The notes below the pieces were generated by a model. The model made no database searches. It was not told the DNA's origin and saw nothing but the letters and a program-made list of their open reading frames with translations. Shown one piece after another: positions 7,795 to 15,822 of a stretch of 64,000 nt of DNA. Made by a program: the position numbers and the translations under genes. The DNA lies in NCBI GenBank assembly GCA_964570285.1, contig CAZMXP010000001.1, positions 1-64,000 on the forward strand, in the 5' to 3' direction. Each line of letters begins with the position of its first letter. Within the stretch, counting starts at the first letter, position 1. Origin of the DNA: CAZMXP01 sp964570285 (GTDB taxonomy: Bacteria; Planctomycetota; PLA2).

Positions 7795-8811
7795 GTGTGG
7801 TTCACACTTCTTCTTGCGCTGCTCTCGGCTCCGGATGAACCCTTCCCGGAGGGCCGGTCCGATCGGACGCTCGAGGGCTTGCAGGTCGCCCTGCACGTTC
7901 CCGCAGAGCCCGGGCGCGACGGCAAGTTCTCCCTCATCGTGCTGCTGCACGGGGCCGGCGACAGCGGGCCCAACCTGATCGGGGCGATGGCCGAGTGGGT
8001 CCCGCACGGCTATCTGCTGTGCGCGCCGTCCGCCCGTCAGGCCACCTGGACGCCGGCCGACCTCGCCGCGACGCGGCGCATCGCCGCGCACGTGAAGCGC
8101 GTCATGCCGATCGACCCGAAACGGGTGCATGCCGTCGGCTTCTCGAACGGCGGGTGGAACCTCGCGGACGTCGCGTTCGACGACGATCTGCGCCCGTGCA
8201 GCGCGACCTGGATCGCCGCCGGCTTCAACGGCGGGTCGGTGCCGAAGTGGGCGAGAAAGGAGATGGGGGCGCTCGCGCTCGCCGGCAGCGAGGATGCCAA
8301 CGCGGGGGCGGCGCGCGGGACGGTGCCCGCGCTGCGGGAGAAGGTGCGCAGCGTGGAGGCGCGCTTCCAGAAGGGGCTCGACCACAAGTGGCCGCGGGAG
8401 CTGATGCCCTACTTCCTCTGGTGGATGGGCGCGATGGAGGGGCGCGCGACGCCCGGCGACGACCGGAACTTCGACTGGGGCGAGAGCCTCGACGAGGCCG
8501 TCGCGGCGCTCTCCGGCGCGAAGAAGGGAGGCATCCTCGTCTACGTGTGGTCCAAGGGGGACGACGCCGCGCCGGTCCAGAACCACCTGTTGATGGACCC
8601 CGAGGTGCGCCACTACGGCACGCAATTGCGCGCCGTCAAGCTCGAGATGGGCCCCGAGGCGGAAGCGCTCGGCATCAAGGAGACGCCGGCGCTTGCCGTG
8701 CTCGACCGCACCGGCACCGTGAAGAAGGTGCTGCCCGCGAAGACCAAGCCGAAGGCGCTCGCACAGGCGCTGCGCGCGCAAGCCCCCGACAAGCGGCCGC
8801 CCCCGGACTAG
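7795..8811 (+). CDS. Secreted alpha/beta-hydrolase (esterase-like) with C-terminal thioredoxin-like domain
   Basis: 338 residues from a GTG immediately before the signal-like MWFTLLLALLSA. The N-terminal part is an alpha/beta hydrolase of the polyhydroxybutyrate-depolymerase/phospholipase-carboxylesterase type: LLHGAGDSG oxyanion region, GFSNGGWN nucleophile elbow, an Asp in LALAGSEDANAG and a His in GLDHKW that could complete the triad. From about residue 240 the sequence changes to a thioredoxin fold (GILVYVWSKGDD, then KETPALAVLDRTG with the cis-Pro) that has no CxxC, so it is not redox-active. The fusion suggests an exported hydrolase with a binding or processing domain. Divergent from the haem lipoprotein gene. 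Confidence 0.7.
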   Translation: MWFTLLLALLSAPDEPFPEGRSDRTLEGLQVALHVPAEPGRDGKFSLIVLLHGAGDSGPNLIGAMAEWVPHGYLLCAPSARQATWTPADLAATRRIAAHVKRVMPIDPKRVHAVGFSNGGWNLADVAFDDDLRPCSATWIAAGFNGGSVPKWARKEMGALALAGSEDANAGAARGTVPALREKVRSVEARFQKGLDHKWPRELMPYFLWWMGAMEGRATPGDDRNFDWGESLDEAVAALSGAKKGGILVYVWSKGDDAAPVQNHLLMDPEVRHYGTQLRAVKLEMGPEAEALGIKETPALAVLDRTGTVKKVLPAKTKPKALAQALRAQAPDKRPPPD

Positions 8812-8880
8812 CCATCGGCCAGACGCGCGGACCGTGGTCCTCCCTCCGCGCGAGCGCGCAACAGCGTCGGCCAAGATCGC

Positions 8881-8886
8881 TATACT
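8881..8886 (+). promoter_or_regulatory. Possible -10 box for the FHA gene
   Basis: TATACT lies 28 bp before the ATG at 8915, in a 103-bp intergenic gap that holds no gene. A matching -35 is not clear (GCAACA region at 8858-8863). The start itself is well supported by GGAGG at 8903-8907, seven bases upstream of the ATG. Confidence 0.35.
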
Positions 8887-8914
8887 CCCGCCCGCCCGCG
8901 ACGGAGGATCACGC

Positions 8915-9757
8915 ATGGCCGCCATCCGCTTCGAGGTCGGGTTCGCGCAGGATCGCAAGGGAAGCGTCGTCGCGTGCGACGGCGAGCGACTCCTGCTCGG
9001 GCGCGCCGAGGATTGCGCGGTCTCCGTCGAGTCCGACATCGTCTCGCGCCATCACGCCGAGGTCACCTGCTCGGGGAGACGCTGGGCCGTGCGCGACCTG
9101 GGGAGCAGCAACGGCACCTTCCTGAACCGCGTGCGCATCTCCGTGGCCGACCTCCGTCCCGGCGACGTGATCCGCCTCGGCGAGGCGGGACCGAAGTTGC
9201 GCGTGCTGACGATGGATCCGGCGCCGGCGGATGACCTGCAGGCGACGCGCTACCTGCGCACGGAACCGCGGGATGTGCCGGGCCAGGGCCGCGCACCCGA
9301 GGTGCCCGTGCGCGCGGCCAAACCGCCGCCTCCGCCCCCGGAGCCTGCGCGGACGCGCCCCGAGACTCCCCGGGGCCGGCCTCCGCCCGCGCGGCCCCCC
9401 GTCGAGCGGCCGGCAGCCGCGGAGGAGCCTGTCGCGCCGGCACCCGCGCGACGCCGCCTGCTCTCGCTCTGTTTGACCTTCGCCGGCTTGGCCTTCGGCG
9501 CGACGATCGCGCTCGACGTCTATCCGCATCCCTTCCCCTACCCCGCCGTCGGCGCTCCCGGCTTCTGGGCCACCTACGGCCTCACGCGCGTCTCCCCGTT
9601 CTTCGTCAACCATGCGAATGAGGCGCTCGTGGCCGCGTTGGCGCTCTACTGGGGACTTGCCGGCTGGGTCCTCGCGCGGCGGCGGCGCTGGCCCCTGCTG
9701 ATCCTGATCGGCGCCGGCCACGCCTACGCCTACTACGCCCTGACGCGGTTCGGCTGA
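8915..9757 (+). CDS. FHA-domain membrane protein
   Basis: 280 residues. Residues about 1-100 are an FHA domain with the expected phosphothreonine-binding elements: LLLGRAEDCAV, SRHHAEV and LGSSNGTFLN. A Pro/Arg-rich linker of about 75 residues follows, then a C-terminal membrane part with three helices (LLSLCLTFAGLAFGATIAL, EALVAALALYWGLAGWVLA, LLILIGAGHAYAYYAL). FHA domains bind phosphothreonine peptides, so the protein probably links a Ser/Thr kinase signal to the membrane. No kinase gene is in the window. The start is set by the Shine-Dalgarno GGAGG; the upstream in-frame region lacks homology. Confidence 0.8.
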   Translation: MAAIRFEVGFAQDRKGSVVACDGERLLLGRAEDCAVSVESDIVSRHHAEVTCSGRRWAVRDLGSSNGTFLNRVRISVADLRPGDVIRLGEAGPKLRVLTMDPAPADDLQATRYLRTEPRDVPGQGRAPEVPVRAAKPPPPPPEPARTRPETPRGRPPPARPPVERPAAAEEPVAPAPARRRLLSLCLTFAGLAFGATIALDVYPHPFPYPAVGAPGFWATYGLTRVSPFFVNHANEALVAALALYWGLAGWVLARRRRWPLLILIGAGHAYAYYALTRFG

Positions 9758-9841
9758 GCGGTCGCTTGGCGCACAGCGGCACGGCTGCGCAGCGGAGCAG
9801 CCCATCGGGTGCGGGCGCAGGCACGACCCCGAGCGCCGATG

Positions 9842-9870
9842 TGTGTCGGATGCTATGGTATACTGACACA
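9842..9870 (+). promoter_or_regulatory. Promoter/operator of the antitoxin-toxin pair
   Basis: TGTGTC (9842-9847) and GACACA (9865-9870) form an inverted repeat flanking TATACT (9859-9864), a good -10 box. The ATG follows one base after the repeat, so the transcript would start at or next to the ATG and be leaderless. Ribbon-helix-helix antitoxins usually bind such palindromes to repress their own operon. Confidence 0.55.
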
Positions 9871-9871
9871 T

Positions 9872-10081
9872 ATGACCAAGACGCAAGTCTATCTGCGCGA
9901 GGAGGAGTTGAAGGCGCTTCACAAGGTTGCCAAGCGCTCCGGGCGCAGCCTCGCGGACCTGATCCGCGAGGCGATCCGCAGCGTCTGGCTCCGCCCCGAC
10001 GACGACGGTCCCGTAAGGCTCTGGGACGGCACCCCCCGCCGCACCTCCGTCGAGCATGACTCCGTCCACGACGAACCGTGA
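9872..10081 (+). CDS. Ribbon-helix-helix (CopG-type) antitoxin
   Basis: 69 residues. The N-terminus MTKTQVYLREEELKALHKV is the beta-strand and first helix of a ribbon-helix-helix DNA-binding domain; SGRSLADLIREAIRSVW forms the second helix. The C-terminal tail is acidic and would wrap the toxin. It ends one base into the next gene, which encodes a PIN-domain toxin, the usual antitoxin-toxin order. The ATG at 9872 is preferred over upstream in-frame ATGs because homology starts here and the promoter/operator lies directly in front. Confidence 0.8.
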   Translation: MTKTQVYLREEELKALHKVAKRSGRSLADLIREAIRSVWLRPDDDGPVRLWDGTPRRTSVEHDSVHDEP

Positions 10082-10497
10082 TGCGCGGGCGTGATGCGGT
10101 CTTCGTCGATAGCGGCGCATGGATCGCGCTCGCGCTGACCCGCGACCCTCTGCATGACCGGGCCCGGGAGATCTGGTCCCGGGTCCGGTCGGCCGGCGCG
10201 CCGCTCTTCACGTCGGTCCCGGTCGTCCTCGAGACCTTCACCTTCCTCGACCGCAATGCGGCGCGCGATGTCGCCCTTGCCTGGAAGGACACCCTCGCGG
10301 GCGTGCGAAGTCTCGCGGTCTTGGGCTGCGAGGCCGAGGACCTCAAGCGTTGCTGGATCTGGTTCCGGCGCAAAGACCTCCACAAGCTGTCGGCGGTAGA
10401 CGCGATGAGCTTCACGCTGATGAAGCGGCACAAGATCGCCGTCGCGTTCGCCTTCGACCACCACTTCGCCGCCGTCGGCTTCCGCGTCGCGGGCTAG
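10081..10497 (+). CDS. PIN-domain ribonuclease toxin (VapC-like)
   Basis: 138 residues. The acidic PIN active-site residues are recognisable: Asp in VFVDSGAWIAL, Glu in VVLETFTFLD, Asp in LSAVDAMSF and a last Asp in FAFDHHFAAVGF. PIN toxins are Mg-dependent RNases neutralised by the antitoxin encoded just upstream. The ATG shares its A with the TGA of the antitoxin; a GTG immediately upstream (10078) is an equally possible start. A strong bidirectional terminator follows at 10553. Confidence 0.8.
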   Translation: MRGRDAVFVDSGAWIALALTRDPLHDRAREIWSRVRSAGAPLFTSVPVVLETFTFLDRNAARDVALAWKDTLAGVRSLAVLGCEAEDLKRCWIWFRRKDLHKLSAVDAMSFTLMKRHKIAVAFAFDHHFAAVGFRVAG

Positions 10498-10552
10498 AGC
10501 CGTCGAAGGTCCCGCACATCCCGAACACCACCCCCCCCGTGCCCTCCCCGAG

Positions 10553-10594
10553 GTAAAATCGCACCCCCGCGCTCTGGCGGGGGTGCGATTTTAC
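10553..10594. terminator. Bidirectional intrinsic terminator
   Basis: Perfect 18-bp stem: arm 10553-10570, loop 10571-10576, arm 10577-10594. The outer arms are A-rich and T-rich (AAAAT/ATTTT), so it works in both directions: for the toxin gene on the plus strand and for tRNA-Arg on the minus strand. The right arm overlaps the last three bases of the tRNA. Confidence 0.85.
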
Positions 10595-10665
10595 GGGCGG
10601 AAGGGTTCGAACCCTCAACCTCCTGATCCGTAGTCAGGTGCTCTATCCAGTTGAGCTACGCCCGC
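10592..10665 (-). tRNA. tRNA-Arg (ACG)
   Basis: The 74-nt cloverleaf can be drawn: acceptor stem GCGGGCG with CGCCCGT (G1-U72 wobble), GCTC D-stem, anticodon stem CCTGA/TCAGG with loop CTACGGA giving anticodon ACG, and T-arm with TTCGAAC. The CCA end is not encoded (the discriminator A is followed by TAAAA). Confidence 0.95.
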
Positions 10666-10701
10666 GTAGAGCCCCGAAGTCTAAGCCGCCCTCCCCCGCT
10701 G

Positions 10702-12747
10702 TCAATCCCGCGCGGCGTGCCGCTCGATCCAGACGAGGGCGGCGCCAAGCCCCGCGAGGGCGACGGCGATCGGCCACATCCCCGCGCCGGAGAGCGCCGC
10801 TTGCAGCCCGGGAAACCAGACCGCCGACGCGAGGATGCCGTTGTAGACCATGTGGAAGAGGATCGACGCGAAGACCGAACCCGTGCGCACGCAGACGTAG
10901 CCGAGCACGAGCCCCGCGGCGAAGGTGCCCGGGAAGCGGTGCAGGTCGAGGTGGAGCGCGCCGAAGAGGATCGCGGTCAGCAGGACCGCCTTCGCGGCGC
11001 CGAGCCGCGCCCGGAACGCCGACAGCAGGAAGCCGCGGCAGAGCAGCTCCTCGCAGATCGGCGGCAGGATCGCGAGGCAGGCGAAGAAGGCCCACTTCGG
11101 CGCATCCTCGATCAGGATCTCGACGAGCCTCTCGATGCCCCCCGGCGTGCGCGCGGGCATCAGGCGGTAGGCGGCGAGCACGAGCAGCAGCGTGGCGGCC
11201 GCCGCGACGGGGATGGCGGGGAGCAGCGAGGGGCGGAAGGGGAAGAGGCGGAAGGTCTCCCGCAGGCGCACCTTCGCGAGGCGCGCGACGGCGAGCGTCG
11301 GCAGCAGCACCGCCGCCTGCGCGAGCAGGAAGGCGCGCAGCGCGTCGCCGAGCGTCTCGACGCTGCCCGACAGGAAGAACATCAGCGCGAAGACCGCGAA
11401 GAAGACGAACCAGGCGTGGCCCTCGGCGGGCAGGCCCGCGCGGCTCGCCTGCAGCGCGGCGCGGTCGTAGCTCTTCCCGTGGCCGGCGCGGAAGAGCATG
11501 CTCTCGCGCCGGAAGACGGTCACCGCGGCCCGCAGCGCGAGCAGCGCGTACCCGGCCGTCGCGGCGGTGGCGACGAGCGCGGGGCCGATGCTCTTGCCGC
11601 CCAGCAGCATCGCCTTCACGAGCAGCACGACGTTGCTGACCGGGACGAGCGCGAGCCCGTAGCCGATCTCGATGTTCGGAAGCAGCGCGACCATCGCCAG
11701 CGGCGACGCGACGAGAAAGACCGGCGACAGGTAGTGCTGCCCCTCCTTGTAGGAGGTCGCGAGCGACGAGAGCGCGAGCGCGACCGCGCTGAAGAGCGCG
11801 GCGGTGGGGATCAGGATCAGCGTCACCGCGGCGATCGCGGGCAGCCCGACGGCGAAGCTGACCCGGCCGCCCCCCACCATGCCGGCGAGTTTCGAGAAGG
11901 TGAGGCCCATGACGGCGAGATTGAGCAGCGCGGTCACCATCGCGATGACCCAGATCGCGAGGAACTTGCCGACGACGATCTCCTGCCGCGTCACCGGGGC
12001 GACGAGCAGCGTCTCCATCGTGCCGCGCTCCTTCTCCCCCGCGGCGAGATCCACGGCGGGATAGAAGGCGCCGGTGAGCGCCATGATGACGATCAGGAGC
12101 CCGAGCATCGGCGCGAACGAGTACGCACCCTTCTGGCTCTCCGAGGCGATCTCGCCCACGGAGACCTCGACGGGGCGCTCGGCGTAGCGCAGCCGCTGTT
12201 CGCTCTCCGGATGGAGCCTGCGCAATTCCTCCCGGCGCGCCGCGGAGAACTCGTCGAGCGCCCGCCTGACCTTGCCCTGCGCGGTCCGGCTCGGTTCGTC
12301 GGTCGGGTCGAAGATCAGGTGCAGGGACGCCGGCCTCTCCTCGCCGAGCAGCGCGGCGAAGCCCGGATCGAGCACGAGCGCGCCCGCGTAGCCGCTGTCG
12401 ATCAGCAGCTCCCGAAGCCTCCCCCGCGCCCCCTCCACCTCGTCCTTGCCCTGCAGGCGGGCCGCCTCCCTGCGCAGCTCCTCCTCCTCGCCCTCGGTCG
12501 CGGTCGAGGGGTCGAGCGTGTGCTTGCGCAGCAGCTCGGCCAGCGGCTCGCTCTCGCCGGCGACGAGGATCTTCTGGCTCTCGTCGTCGAGGTTGCGCTT
12601 CGTGAGTCCAATGACCTGCGTGAGGCCGAGCAGCAGAGCCGGGTAGAGGAGCAGCGGCAGCACCAGCGCGACGAAGAGCGTGCGCCGGTCGCGCAGCGTG
12701 TCCAGCAGCTCCTTGCCGGCGATGAGGGCTAGCGTGCGGCGTCGCAT
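10702..12747 (-). CDS. ABC-2 type permease fused to CPBP intramembrane protease (NatB-like)
   Basis: 681 residues. The N-terminal part is an ABC-2 exporter subunit: first helix RRTLFVALVLPLLLYPALL, a large extracytoplasmic region (about 50-210), then helices with the signature GEKERGTMETLLVAPVTRQEIVVGK. From about residue 500 follows a CPBP (type II CAAX-protease-like) domain with EELLCRGF, FGALHLDLHR and the HMVYN motif that provide the metal-binding residues. This fusion is common in Planctomycetota and related phyla. The partner ATPase is the gene just upstream, overlapping by 19 bp. The start ATG at 12747 is chosen because the protein begins with a typical RRRTLALIAGKELL helix. Confidence 0.85.
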   Translation of the reverse strand: MRRRTLALIAGKELLDTLRDRRTLFVALVLPLLLYPALLLGLTQVIGLTKRNLDDESQKILVAGESEPLAELLRKHTLDPSTATEGEEEELRREAARLQGKDEVEGARGRLRELLIDSGYAGALVLDPGFAALLGEERPASLHLIFDPTDEPSRTAQGKVRRALDEFSAARREELRRLHPESEQRLRYAERPVEVSVGEIASESQKGAYSFAPMLGLLIVIMALTGAFYPAVDLAAGEKERGTMETLLVAPVTRQEIVVGKFLAIWVIAMVTALLNLAVMGLTFSKLAGMVGGGRVSFAVGLPAIAAVTLILIPTAALFSAVALALSSLATSYKEGQHYLSPVFLVASPLAMVALLPNIEIGYGLALVPVSNVVLLVKAMLLGGKSIGPALVATAATAGYALLALRAAVTVFRRESMLFRAGHGKSYDRAALQASRAGLPAEGHAWFVFFAVFALMFFLSGSVETLGDALRAFLLAQAAVLLPTLAVARLAKVRLRETFRLFPFRPSLLPAIPVAAAATLLLVLAAYRLMPARTPGGIERLVEILIEDAPKWAFFACLAILPPICEELLCRGFLLSAFRARLGAAKAVLLTAILFGALHLDLHRFPGTFAAGLVLGYVCVRTGSVFASILFHMVYNGILASAVWFPGLQAALSGAGMWPIAVALAGLGAALVWIERHAARD

Positions 12748-13478
12748 GCGTCGATCCGGGCGAAGAAGATCTCCTCGATCGAGTCGGTCCCTGCCGCCGC
12801 CTTGACCTCGGCGACGGTGCCCTGCAGCAGCACGCGCCCGCGGTGGACGATGGCGACGTCGTCGCAGAGCTTCTCGACCTCGGACATGATGTGCGTGCTG
12901 AGGATGACCGTGCGGCCGCGCGCGCGGCAGTCGGCGATGAACTGCGTGACGGTGCGCGCGACGAGGATGTCGAGGCTCGTCGTCGGCTCGTCGAAGATCA
13001 GCACCGGCGGGTCGTGGACGATCGTGCGGGCGAGCGACACCTTCTGGCGCATGCCCGCGGAGAGGCGGCCGTTCGGGGTGTCGGCGAACCCCTTCATGTC
13101 GAACAGGGCGAGCAACTCCTCGATGCGCGCCTCCAGCGGGCCGTCGTCGAAGCCGTAGAGGCGGCCGAAGTAGCGGATCATCTCGCGCGGCGTCAGCCGC
13201 TCGTAGATGCCGGTGGTGCCGGTGCAGAAGCCGAGCTTTTCCCGCGCGAGGGCGGGTTCCAGCACGACGTCGTGCCCGCCGACGCTGGCGCGGCCGGAGG
13301 TGGGGAGCAGCGTCGTCGAGAGGATGCGCAGCGTCGTCGTCTTGCCGGCCCCGTTGGGCCCGAGCAGGCCGAAGATGCGGCCGGGGCGGCAGGTGAACGA
13401 GAGGCCGTCCACCGCGCGGAACTCGCCGCCGCGGCGCGGGTCCAGGAAGATCTTGGTCAGTCCGTCCGCGACGATCAC
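12729..13478 (-). CDS. ABC transporter ATP-binding protein (NatA-like)
   Basis: 249 residues. Walker A GPNGAGKTTTLRIL, signature LSAGMRQKVSLART and Walker B VLIFDEPTTSLD are all present, with the H-loop in ILSTHIMSE. It belongs to the NatA/CcmA-type single-domain ATPases that pair with ABC-2 permeases, here the overlapping downstream gene. The substrate is unknown (NatAB exports Na+ in Bacillus). It is divergent from the arginine operon with 137 bp between. Confidence 0.9.
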   Translation of the reverse strand: MIVADGLTKIFLDPRRGGEFRAVDGLSFTCRPGRIFGLLGPNGAGKTTTLRILSTTLLPTSGRASVGGHDVVLEPALAREKLGFCTGTTGIYERLTPREMIRYFGRLYGFDDGPLEARIEELLALFDMKGFADTPNGRLSAGMRQKVSLARTIVHDPPVLIFDEPTTSLDILVARTVTQFIADCRARGRTVILSTHIMSEVEKLCDDVAIVHRGRVLLQGTVAEVKAAAGTDSIEEIFFARIDACDAAR

Positions 13479-13553
13479 GATGTCTCACTCCGTATATCGG
13501 TTGCGCGGCGGCGGCGCTGACGCCCCGCGAATGGAGGGGGCGGGTTCGACATA

Positions 13554-13582
13554 TTTACCGGGTGGGCGGGGCGTGCTACGGT
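13554..13582 (+). promoter_or_regulatory. Probable promoter of the arginine operon
   Basis: TTTACC (13554-13559), a 17-bp spacer and TACGGT (13577-13582), 34 bp before the argG ATG. It lies in the only non-coding gap upstream of the operon. No ARG-box-like palindrome was recognised. Confidence 0.4.
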
Positions 13583-13615
13583 ACCCCGCCCTTCCCATGA
13601 GGGAACCGGATCGGG

Positions 13616-14800
13616 ATGCCCACGGCCGCACTCGCCTTCTCGGGGGGGCTCGACACCTCCTACGCGGTCCTCGCGCTCAGGCGCGAGGGCTATGACGTCG
13701 TCACCGTCACGGTCGACACGGGCGGCTTCGCCGCGGCGGACCGGGCCGCGATCGCGGAGCGGTCGCGCGCGACCGGGGCGGTGCGCCACCTCCTGGTGGA
13801 CGGCCGCCTGCAGGTCTACGAGCGGTTTTTCGCGCACCTGATCCGCGGGAACGTGCTGCGCGGCGGCGTCTATCCCGTCGCGGTGGGCGCGGAGCGCGTC
13901 GTGCAGGCGGAGGCGCTCGCCAAGGCGGCGGTGGACGAGGGGTGCGGGGCCGTCGCGCACGGCTGCACCGGCGCCGGCAACGACCAGATCCGCTTCGATG
14001 TCGTGCTGACGGCGCTCGCGCCGGACCTGCCGATCCTCGCGCCGATCCGCGACCGGCAGGTCTCCCGGGAGGAGTCCACGCGCCTGCTGCGGGAGGCGGG
14101 CATCGGGGTCTCGCCGAAGACGACGCGCTACAGCATCAATGCGGGGCTCGTCGGGACCACCGTCGGCGGCGGCGACACCCACGACCCGTGGACCGAGATC
14201 CCGGAGGAGGCGTACGCCGAGGCGGGCTCGCGCCTCGATCCGGCCGCCGAGCCGCGGACCGCCGTGATCGGGTTCGAGCAGGGGCTGCCCGTCTCGCTCG
14301 ACGGGAGCGCTCTTGGCCCCCTCGAGCTGATCGCCCGGCTCGACGGCTGGGCGCGGCCGCTCGGCATCGGTCGCGGCGTGCATCTCGGGGACACGATCCT
14401 CGGCATCAAGGGCCGCATCGGCTTCGTCGCGCCCGCGGCCACGCTGCTGATCGCGGCGCACCGCGAGCTGGAGAAGCTCGTCCTGACGAAGCGTCAGGCG
14501 GAGTACAAGAACGCGGCGGGCGCCTACTACGGCGATCTGCTCCACGAGGGGCATATCCTCGACCCGGTCTGCCGCGATCTCGAGAGCGTGCTCGTCTCGT
14601 CGCAGCGGCACGTCACCGGCGAGGCGCGCGTGAAGCTCGGCCGGGGGAGCTTCTCGGTCGTCGGCGTGCGCTCCCCGCACTCGCTCGTGCGCGGGGGCGC
14701 GCGCTACGGCGAGACCAGTGCGCTCTGGGACGGCCGCGACGCCCGGGGGTTCGCGCGCATCCTCGGCATCCCGTCCCGGCTCTCGGAGGAACGCCCGTGA
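13616..14800 (+). CDS. argG: Argininosuccinate synthase
   Basis: 394 residues. It joins citrulline and aspartate with ATP to form argininosuccinate in the cytoplasm. The PP-loop ATP site is AFSGGLDTSYA at residues 7-17, and HGCTGAGNDQIRF is the citrulline/aspartate loop. The region YSINAGLVGTTVGGGDTHD is closer to the short Bacteroidetes-type synthases than to the E. coli or B. subtilis form, as recalled from family sequences. It is the first gene of a long overlapping arginine operon (argG, P-loop gene, argC, argD, argF', argB, argE', argH). Its TGA overlaps the next GTG. Confidence 0.92.
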   Translation: MPTAALAFSGGLDTSYAVLALRREGYDVVTVTVDTGGFAAADRAAIAERSRATGAVRHLLVDGRLQVYERFFAHLIRGNVLRGGVYPVAVGAERVVQAEALAKAAVDEGCGAVAHGCTGAGNDQIRFDVVLTALAPDLPILAPIRDRQVSREESTRLLREAGIGVSPKTTRYSINAGLVGTTVGGGDTHDPWTEIPEEAYAEAGSRLDPAAEPRTAVIGFEQGLPVSLDGSALGPLELIARLDGWARPLGIGRGVHLGDTILGIKGRIGFVAPAATLLIAAHRELEKLVLTKRQAEYKNAAGAYYGDLLHEGHILDPVCRDLESVLVSSQRHVTGEARVKLGRGSFSVVGVRSPHSLVRGGARYGETSALWDGRDARGFARILGIPSRLSEERP

Positions 14801-15822
14801 AGATCCGCGCCCACAAGATCGGCTCGGTCACGAGCCGCCTGCGGCTGCCGCACGAACTCGAGATCACCCGCATGGTCGAGGCGGCGACGGGGAACGTGCT
14901 CGTCGTGCGCGCGCTGGAGGAGAAGCGCGTCTACGACGTGCTGGAACTCGAATCGGGCCGGATGGCGCACATCTCGAAGGGGGACATCCTCGTCGGCGCC
15001 CTCGGCTCGCGCGCGGCGCTGCGCGGCTTCGTCGGGCGCGTGCCGGAGGCGATCCGCGCGGGGGACACGATCCAGATCCTCAACCTCGGCGGCGTGCTCG
15101 GCGAGTTCCTCTCCGGCAGCGACGACGTCGGCAAGCCGCTGCAGGTCGAGGTGATCGGCATGGCGATCCGCGACGGCAAGGCGCTCAACATCCGCGACGG
15201 CGCGATCCCCCCGGCCGACCACCTGAGCCTGAAGGCGCCGCTCGTCATGGTGAACGGCACCTGCATGAACAGCGGCAAGACGCGCGCGGCGTGCGAGATC
15301 ATCGCGCACCTCACCCAGCGCGGCTATCGCGTCGGCGCGGCCAAGCTGACCGGCGTCGCGGCGCTGCGCGACACCCTCAACATGGTCGATCACGGAGCCG
15401 TCGCGGGGCTCTCCTTCCTCGACTGCGGGCTGCCGAGCACCGTGGACCACCCGGCGCTGCCGCCGGTGGCGAAGGGGATCCTGAACGCGCTCGACCGCGA
15501 GGAGGTGGATGTCGTCATCGCCGAGACCGGCGACGGCATCATCGGCCGCTACGGCGTGCGCACGCTGCTCGAGGATCCCGAGATCCGCGCGGCGACCTCC
15601 TGCCACGTGCTCGCCGCGAACGACCTCGTCGCCGCGTGGGGCGGGAAACGACTCATGGAAGAGGACCTCGGGCTGAAGGTCGGCGTCATGGCCGGGCCCG
15701 CGACGGACAACGCCGTCGGCTCGCAGTATGTGACGATGGAGCTGGGCATCCCGGCCGCGAACGCCCGGACCGACGGGGTTCGCCTCGCCGATCTCGTCGA
15801 AGAAAGGACCTTCACGCGATGA
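14797..15822 (+). CDS. P-loop NTPase of unknown function inside the arginine operon
   Basis: 341 residues from a GTG overlapping the argG stop (GTGA). Residues 1-145 form a beta-rich N-terminal domain; residues 150-341 form a P-loop domain with Walker A GTCMNSGKT (154-162), followed by GAAKLTGVAALRD and VVIAETGDGIIGRYG, a pattern like BioD/CbiA or DUF1611-type SIMIBI NTPases. It carries no carbamoyl, amino-transfer or GNAT motif. It is locked between argG and argC with 4-base overlaps on both sides, so it is made with the pathway enzymes. The operon has no identifiable gene for the first step (acyl transfer to glutamate), so this gene is one candidate for a missing, regulatory or amide-ligase function; that is inference. 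Confidence 0.8.
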   Translation: MKIRAHKIGSVTSRLRLPHELEITRMVEAATGNVLVVRALEEKRVYDVLELESGRMAHISKGDILVGALGSRAALRGFVGRVPEAIRAGDTIQILNLGGVLGEFLSGSDDVGKPLQVEVIGMAIRDGKALNIRDGAIPPADHLSLKAPLVMVNGTCMNSGKTRAACEIIAHLTQRGYRVGAAKLTGVAALRDTLNMVDHGAVAGLSFLDCGLPSTVDHPALPPVAKGILNALDREEVDVVIAETGDGIIGRYGVRTLLEDPEIRAATSCHVLAANDLVAAWGGKRLMEEDLGLKVGVMAGPATDNAVGSQYVTMELGIPAANARTDGVRLADLVEERTFTR

